Source: Cristatella mucedo
Lineage: Eukaryota; Bryozoa; Phylactolaemata; Cristatellidae
DNA: 64,000 nt
Assembly (NCBI GenBank): GCA_009760855.2
Contig: WPIO01000078.1
Location: 1,212,501-1,276,500 of the forward strand
Reading direction: 5' to 3'
Below are positions 58,215 through 64,000 of the stretch, piece by piece. The stretch's first letter is position 1; each line of letters opens with the position of its first letter. The position numbers were made by a program, and so were the translations under genes. The notes beneath the pieces were generated by a model that had not been told where the DNA came from, made no database searches, and was given only the letters and a program-made list of their open reading frames with translations.

Positions 58215-58370
58215 ATATAATTTATAAAATTCATTTGTATAGCGCCCCAAGAGAACTTATTTCTATTCAGGCGCTTTACATATGCCTCGGGGCTCGAGCC
58301 CACGACCTCAGCCAGACCTTGGCCGGGGCGAGCACCTTATCCGCTGGACCAATCCAGCTCGGTATTGAAT
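58215..58370 (-). mobile_element. SINE-2, most complete copy
   Basis: Reading on the minus strand: head 'agctggattggtccagcgga', 'taaggtgctcgccccggcca' with an A-box-like stretch, B box (gtcgtgggctcgagccccga), then 'tgtaaagcgcctgaatagaa' and 'ataagttctcttggggcgct', the LINE-A tail, ending at 'acaaatgaattttataaatt'. Confidence 0.75.
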
Positions 58371-58689
58371 AAGCAAATAAAAAAGATTCGCTGCTCGAGT
58401 GTCTCGAAAATAAACAGGGTCACGATCGTACATCTTCTAACATTAGGTGAAGGTAGCCGACAGTTATTAGGGTCGAAGTCCGTCGGCGAGTCATCGGAAC
58501 TCGCCTACGCGTGCCGGCTCGGCGCACCGGCGGCGAAAAAGAAACGCAGCGGAAGTGAGACGCAGCTGCGCCGGTACTGGAGCAGCAGCAGTAGTAGTTA
58601 GAGCTGCGCGCGCAAGCGCTTCTGTGAGCGCCCGCAGGAGTGCATCCAGCCGCGCCAGCTTTACTGCTTCGAGCCTAATTAATTATTAA

Positions 58690-58830
58690 TTAATAATGGC
58701 TGATTTATCAGCCTCATTTTGTATAGCGACAGAAGAGCCTTTACGGCTATCGCCGCCGCATGCACTGGCAATTGAGGATCGCCCGCCGAACGATTCGAAC
58801 TCACGACATCGGGGCCAGCACACGTTTTTG
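58690..58830 (-). mobile_element. SINE-1
   Basis: 'cagcctcattttgtatagcg', 'acagaagagcctttacggct', 'gaggatcgcccgccgaacga', B box relict. The outermost tRNA head is missing or diverged. Confidence 0.7.
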
Positions 58831-59284
58831 TTTCGCCTACGTGTGTCGCGGAGGTCCGTCATTTGGCAGCCTGAATACTTATTATATACATGCAAATGTA
58901 CCATATATGTACGTATACGCGCATGCCCAGGTGTATAAACGCGACTGCGTATAAGGTTTTCGGATGCATATTGGCGCGGTTTGGATGCTCACCTCTGACT
59001 GCAGCTCAATAAAGCCGTGAAGGCCAAGCGGGTGGTCCGGTAAAGCACTTTATGTAATGCCACATCCAAAACAACGCGCTCCTTTCTGTGCGCACGGGCA
59101 TGCCGGCAGATTTAATCTCGGACAGAAAAGAGAGCTCGAGAAGCGTGGCTGACCAACGAAGGCAGCTGAGCATACAATATCAATAGAGGCAGCAGCGTGC
59201 GACGTCCGGAAAGATGGCGCCGTCGTCTGCAGCTGGAGAACAGTAGTCGGTCGCTGGGTAAGAAATGCGAAATAAAGTCACATA

Positions 59285-59385
59285 GTCTATCTATCTATTT
59301 GCATCTGCAAAGTGCCTAGAGAGAGAGAGAGAGATTCAGTTCTTTAAGGGCGCTATACAAATGTATTATTATTATTGCCTATTAT
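59285..59385 (+). mobile_element. LINE-A 3' tail
   Basis: 'tgcaaagtgcctagagagag', 'gattcagttctttaagggcg', 'ctatacaaatgtattattat'. The gaga block is expanded within the tail. Confidence 0.75.
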
Positions 59386-59519
59386 TGTCTAGCAGAGGTA
59401 GGGCGAAGTATCTGTCGCCGGCGCCTTCAACTAAAACGCTGTGTTTTCAAGAGAAATGAAGGAGCGGAATTGACTCCTTGATAGAAGAGGACGCCGCCGT
59501 CGCTGTAATGTAGTCGGTG

Positions 59520-59695
59520 AGCCGCCACGGCTCGTTAGGTAAGGCGAATGCTTTTCACGACCTCTGTACCGAGTTCGTGGGTTCGAATCCTGCGGTGGGC
59601 GATCCTTTTATTGACGCTGCAAGCGGTGTTGACAGCCTTAAGGCTCTTCTGTCGCTGTAAAAACAGAGGCATCTAAATCAGCTATTACTATTGTT
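59520..59695 (+). mobile_element. SINE-1
   Basis: 'gccgccacggctcgttaggt', B box (gtgggttcgaatcctgcggt), 'gggcgatccttttattgacg', 'aaggctcttctgtcgctgta', 'agaggcatctaaatcagcta'. Confidence 0.8.
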
Positions 59696-59800
59696 ATTAT
59701 TAGGATGCATCTCCGTCTGCAACTCCACAAAGTCACACAGACTATGCGCGTGTTACGCAGGAGAGCTTTATGCGCGTGTTACGCAGGAGAGCTCTCTACA
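59695..59800 (-). mobile_element. LINE-B 3' end with 26-bp internal duplication
   Basis: 'atgcatctccgtctgcaact', 'ccacaaagtcacacagacta' match the LINE-B end in reverse. The text tatgcgcgtgttacgcagga plus gagctt occurs twice in succession (59743 and 59769). Confidence 0.75.
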
Positions 59801-59860
59801 GCGCAGCGAAAGCCAAAGCTGCGGTCGGTACCCACAATTGCGAGTGGATAGAAAGACGCT

Positions 59861-59861
<1 letters not shown>

Positions 59862-59926
<65 letters not shown>

Positions 59927-59927
59927 G
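59862..59927. repeat. (GGC)n trinucleotide array, about 22 units
   Basis: Uninterrupted cgg/ggc units in a GC-rich block. It yields poly-Ala, poly-Gly, poly-Arg and poly-Pro in different frames, none supported as coding. Confidence 0.96.
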
Positions 59928-60459
59928 TGAGCGCTGCGAGGCGGCGCAGCGACAGCTTCCGCTCGAATGCGCACAGTTCAGCCGTAGGCCACTGCTGCAG
60001 CTCGCTGAGCGGGCAGGCCATGCGGCCGAGTCGCTTGGATTAAGAGTTTAGTATAGGGCCAAGCTTGGGACCGACTGCCCGCCGCGGCTACCGCCAGTCG
60101 TCGGCGGCGACCCAGCTACAATGGAGTGCGGCGGCGAGCCCTTTAGCGTACGCTTGAGCTCGCGAGCAGCCGCCGAGAAGGCGGGCCGGCATGCGACCGA
60201 GCGTGTCGCGAGTTCGCCCGCCGACTGCTGCGAGCGGCGACGAGCTTGTAGTAGGAAGCGCCGCAATGGAAATGCTACGAGCGTAGTGATAAGAAGGGCA
60301 AAGGGAGATTATTTCGTTCCCGCTCGTCTTGACGCCACCGACGGGGCAGCGAAACTGAGTGGATGCAACCGGATTTTGCAGCGCTTTTCGTAGGCGAGGA
60401 CGGCTCTTGGTGGCCCGGTGATGTCATTTCCGGTGTACCCTTATTATTGTCGCAGTGGA

Positions 60460-60620
60460 GCCTTTGCCACAGAATCTTAACCCAAAGATGGAGTGAGTGC
60501 ACTGGTCACGTGCCAGATCGTCGGTTCGAGTCGTGCAGCGGGCAATCTTTCGTTGCTCGTGGCTAACGCGCAGAGAGCCTCCGCCGAGGCTCTTCTGCCG
60601 CTATTCGATTGAGGGAGTAA
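60460..60620 (+). mobile_element. SINE-1 variant
   Basis: 'gcactggtcacgtgccagat', B box (gtcggttcgagtcgtgcagc), 'gggcaatctttcgttgctcg', 'gaggctcttctgccgctatt'. Diverged body. Confidence 0.6.
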
Positions 60621-60764
60621 ACGATCAGCCAGCCCTTACTTTTTTGCATTAGAGGGCGCTGAGACATATATAGCGGGCTGACACAACCAGCCTGCACCCC
60701 AGTCTTGCACGAGACTCACAGCGAGGGCGCGTACGGCAGGAATCCGGTGCCGGAAGCCGGATAC

Positions 60765-61210
60765 CTTTCTTATGTAATGTTATGTTGCATCTCCTTGTGT
60801 AACTCCCCAAAGCCAATAAGACTATATGGGTGTTACACAGGACAGTGTTGTATGGCGCACTCACATCCTAAGCGGCTGTCAGTTCGCATTCGGTAACCAA
60901 CAGACTTTATCTTACGTAACAAAGAGAAAGTGGGAAGAATAGCAGAGTCAGGAGAGCTGTTGCGGCAGCGAGTAGCGTGGAAGTAGCAGCCCAGGACCGC
61001 TGGAAAGGGTGAGCCATAGCCGGTAAGTAGGAGAGTAGTTTTATTTGCGTAAGAATTGTGGAAGTGAACTCCACAGTCTAGGACCTACAGAGCAAAAGCA
61101 TCTGTCGCCAACGGTCTTTAAGCTCGCCGAGTGTGGAGGTACGGTACGGCATGTATCTAAAGGAGCGTGTTTTAGTGAGTTCGCATCTTGTGACGAGGCC
61201 TGAGAAAAGA
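60765..61210 (-). mobile_element. LINE-B 3' fragment
   Basis: 'ttatgttgcatctccttgtg', 'tgggtgttacacaggacagt', 'aaccaacagactttatctta', 'gaagtgaactccacagtcta', 'gcatctgtcgccaacggtct', 'gtattcgcatcttgtgacga'-like end; matches the reverse of 44.75-45.1 kb. Confidence 0.75.
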
Positions 61211-61274
61211 CAACTCCTCAGGTGGTGAGGTGGTGCGCTCGAGCGCTTCTCTTTTGCAAATAGCGAAAAAAAAT

Positions 61275-61450
61275 AATAAATGCTAGCTGATTTAACGGCC
61301 TCTTTTGTATAGCGACAGAAGAGCCTTTACGGCTATCTCCACCACTTGCAGCGGGAATACAAGATCGCCCACCGCGATTCGAACCCTCAACCTCGGGAGC
61401 GAGGTTTTGAAAAGCAACTGCTTTACCCAGTGTGCCATCGCGGCTCGGTT
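61275..61450 (-). mobile_element. SINE-1
   Basis: 'aaatgctagctgatttaacg', 'gcctcttttgtatagcgaca', 'caagatcgcccaccgcgatt', B box in reverse, 'ccagtgtgccatcgcggctc'. The best full-length copy of the family here. Confidence 0.8.
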
Positions 61451-61650
61451 GCTCGCGAGACTCGCTCGCTGCGAATCCTCGACTTCCGCCGAACTTTGGG
61501 AGTTCTGCGTGAAAGCCGAGGGTTTATTGATTTGCCATTCTCCCCTCGCTAAAGAGCGGCCTCGGGCGACTCCTAGCGTGGTGTGGACCTTTACTTGATT
61601 TCTCCGTAATACCTTCGGGTATTCCGCTACTATCTTCGCTGTGACTATTT

Positions 61651-64000
61651 ATGAGCTGTCCTCGGATATGCTACACAAAACAGGACCTGCTTAGCATAAG
61701 ATGTGATGTCGCCATTAGTCGATACCTACCGGCGGGCCTTCTCCGGCGGGTCAGTGAGAACCTACCTGCATCCTGCGTTCGCCCCATCAACAGCTCGGCT
61801 ATAAAACCTACGACTCGTAAGTTTAAAGCGCTAAATAGTACTTGTTGCGGTAGTAGCCCACCCGCTGTAGCCCAGCACGTTGTGAAACGTCATCCCACGG
61901 CCGTTACCAAGGTCCAATTCAAATTCGAAGAGCCAGCGTCCACCGGGCCGGACGCAAACGGTAGAGAATACGAGCCACTTCATCGCCGTCGCCCAGTTGT
62001 TGGACAGCCTCTTAAATTCCGCCTACTAAATGTCCGCTCGCTAAAAACCAAGGGGTTACTTATCCGCGATCAGGTGGTCCAGGAAAAGCTAGATGCATTT
62101 CTGCTTACCGAAACCTGGATAACACCTTGTTCCAGCAGCTGTATTTCCGAGACCACCCCACCCGGGTTCTCATTCTCTCAGTCCATGCGTTCTGACAAGG
62201 TTGGTGGCGGGTTTCAATTGTTGTTCGCAAATCGTTTGACTATAAAATGTGCAGTTTCTCGCATGGGTCATCGTTTGAATCGGTTGCTATCAGGTCTTCG
62301 TCAAAGACAATGCCTCTCACCGTTCCGATATACCGACCTCCTGGCTGTCTAAACTTGTTTATAGAGGAGTTTTCAGAGTTCCTCGCTAAAATAATTGTGC
62401 GTGACAGGCCGTAAATGATTGTAGGAGACTTGAATATTCACGTTGACAAACCTAGCAACAGCCAGGTCCGCTCATTTCTTGGCTGTCTGGAGAATTTTGG
62501 TTTGGCCCAACACGTTAATCATAGCACCCACGTCGGTGGCCACATTCTAGACCTCGTGATCACTAAGGATGTCCTCCCCACTGACTTTGGGGTGTGCCCA
62601 TTGACCCTCTCAGATCATTGTTCGGTCTCGTTTACTGTTCCTGCTCCCTCGTACGTGCAGGGCAATGTCGAATTTGCCAAACGACGTAACTTACAAAGCA
62701 TTGACATGGACAAGTTTTTGAAATCTGTTTGTGATGCAGGCCTTCTTCATCTGCATTCAGTCTCGACCTGCAGCCTCGATACCCTCACTGATGCGATGAA
62801 CATGACACTCAGGAGTGCTCTTGACAAGCATGCTCCCGTTCGCTCTATCCGTGTTCAAAGTCGTCGAGATTGCTTTCAATTTACAAAAAAACTCCTTAAG
62901 ATGCGCCGTGTTAAGCGCAGGCTGGAACGTCATTTCAAGAAATCGGGGTCTGAGGCAGACCTAGTCAATTTTAAAGACTTCCTTTGAGTTTACACCCGAA
63001 AGCTTAAAAAAGCCAGGGCTTCTTTTTTCATTAGAAAACTGAACTCCTGCCAGTCGGACACTAAACAGATTTATAAGACAGTAAACCATTTACTGGCCAA
63101 TGCTGTGAGGTCTGACTCCCCATATAATAAGGGCTCTGCCGAAAAGTTTTCAGCCTTCTTTACTGAAAAACTGTGCACATTCGTGCCTCCATTAAGCCCC
63201 CTCCGACCAAAGCAATCGCCGTTCCTCAACCTGTGACCTTTCTTAAAAGGTTCTCCGATGTTTCTGCCTGTGATGTGGCTGCCTTAATAAGGTCCAGCAA
63301 AAAGAGCTCGTCTCCTCAAGACCCTATACCTTCATCTTTGTGGTCTTCACTTGCAGACCAACTTAGCCCTGCCATAACCAAGATTTTTAATGCTTCTTTC
63401 GGAAAAGGGGTCGTCCCCAAGTCCTTCAAATCGGCAATCGTTAGACCTATTCTTAAAAAGCCTGGATAAGACACAGAGGTCCTAGCAAACTATCTTCCAG
63501 TTTCCCTTCTTCCGTTCTTATCAAAGATTCTTGAAAAAATTGTTGCTAAGCAGCTAGTTGAACATATTGAAAATAATGTAATGTCAGAAACATTTCAATC
63601 AGGTTTCAAGAGGCAGCACTCTACTGAAACTGCTCTCCTCCATGTTAACAATGACATTCTACGTGGCAACGACGATGGGAATGTCACTGCCCTAGCTCTG
63701 CTAGATCTGTCTGCTGCCTTCGACACCATTGATCACGAAGTTCTGCTTGAACGAGTGAGAACAACGATCGGTCTGGCAGACGAAGCACTGGTGTGGTTTA
63801 AATCATACTTGTCTGATCGTGTTCAATCCGTGTCGTGTGGGGGTCAGGTCTCAGACATGAGAAGGGTCACCTGTGGAGTCCCTCAAGGGTCTGTACTTGG
63901 TCCCTTGCTGTTCTCCATTTATACGCAACTTGTGGGAAAAGTGATTAAGGCCCATGGAATAGGATATCACTTCTATGCTGACAATACTCAGTTGTATTTG
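61651..64000 (+). mobile_element. LINE-B, longest copy: endonuclease and reverse transcriptase
   Basis: Runs off the window. First frame (to 62352): basic N-terminal part, then endonuclease blocks KFRLLNVRSLKTKG and FLLTETWIT. After a frame change near 62345-62415: MIVGDLNIHVDK, VGGHILDLVITKDV and LSDHCSVSF, the Asp-x-Asn, and His-bearing SDH blocks of the apurinic-type nuclease. Stops at 62985 and 63468. RT blocks: QSGFKRQHSTETALLHVNN, LLDLSAAFDTIDHEVLLER, CGVPQGSVLGPLLFSIYTQL and YHFYADNTQLYL. The last shows YADN where YADD is expected. L2/CR1-like by motif order. Not active as read. Confidence 0.88.

Overview
This looks like a nuclear window from an animal genome, most likely an invertebrate. 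It has split genes with GT-AG splice sites, two families of LINE with microsatellite 3' ends, tRNA-derived SINEs, a hAT transposase remnant and many long simple repeats. There are no operons, ribosome binding sites, CRISPR arrays or prokaryotic genes. I cannot name the species. Almost all long open frames are shadows of simple repeats or GC-rich DNA.

Main gene. Minus strand, about 54.3 to 30.3 kb: a myotubularin-related lipid phosphatase resembling MTMR14 (Jumpy). I recognise a first exon with ATG and donor (54340-54248), a clean N-terminal domain exon (47561-47337), an exon starting HICQS (43629-43562), a weaker middle exon (about 33620-33297), the phosphatase-loop exon (32429-32262) and the exon after it (30362-30260). 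Three of the six change reading frame inside the exon, and the catalytic loop is damaged. So this is either a decaying gene copy or a gene in indel-rich sequence. Its introns hold LINE fragments and several open frames with fair splice sites whose meaning is unclear.

Other genes. At the left edge (598 to about 430, minus) is an exon that reads like the start of a MAGE homology domain (NSMCE3/Nse3-like). Between 5.1 and 13.2 kb on the minus strand are candidate exons with good splice signals but no recognised homology. On the plus strand, 13.3 to 21.95 kb, I assemble an undescribed four-exon model: a Ser/Thr-rich ectodomain, one membrane segment and a cytoplasmic tail with tyrosine motifs. All intron phases agree and a poly(A) signal follows.

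Repeats. LINE-A and LINE-B are L2/CR1-like non-LTR elements, mostly 3' fragments. The right end (61.65-64.0 kb) is the longest LINE-B copy, with endonuclease and reverse transcriptase. LINE-A copies end in (ATT)n after a conserved tail. A tRNA-headed SINE (SINE-2) carries that same tail, which implies LINE-A moves it. A second tRNA-derived SINE (SINE-1) has about eleven copies. A hAT transposase C-terminus lies near 55.4 kb, and a near-perfect 63-bp palindrome lies at 45.8 kb. I found no wholly new molecular system. The best novel leads are the mucin-like membrane protein model, the SINE-2/LINE-A pairing, the damaged MTMR14 locus and the palindrome.
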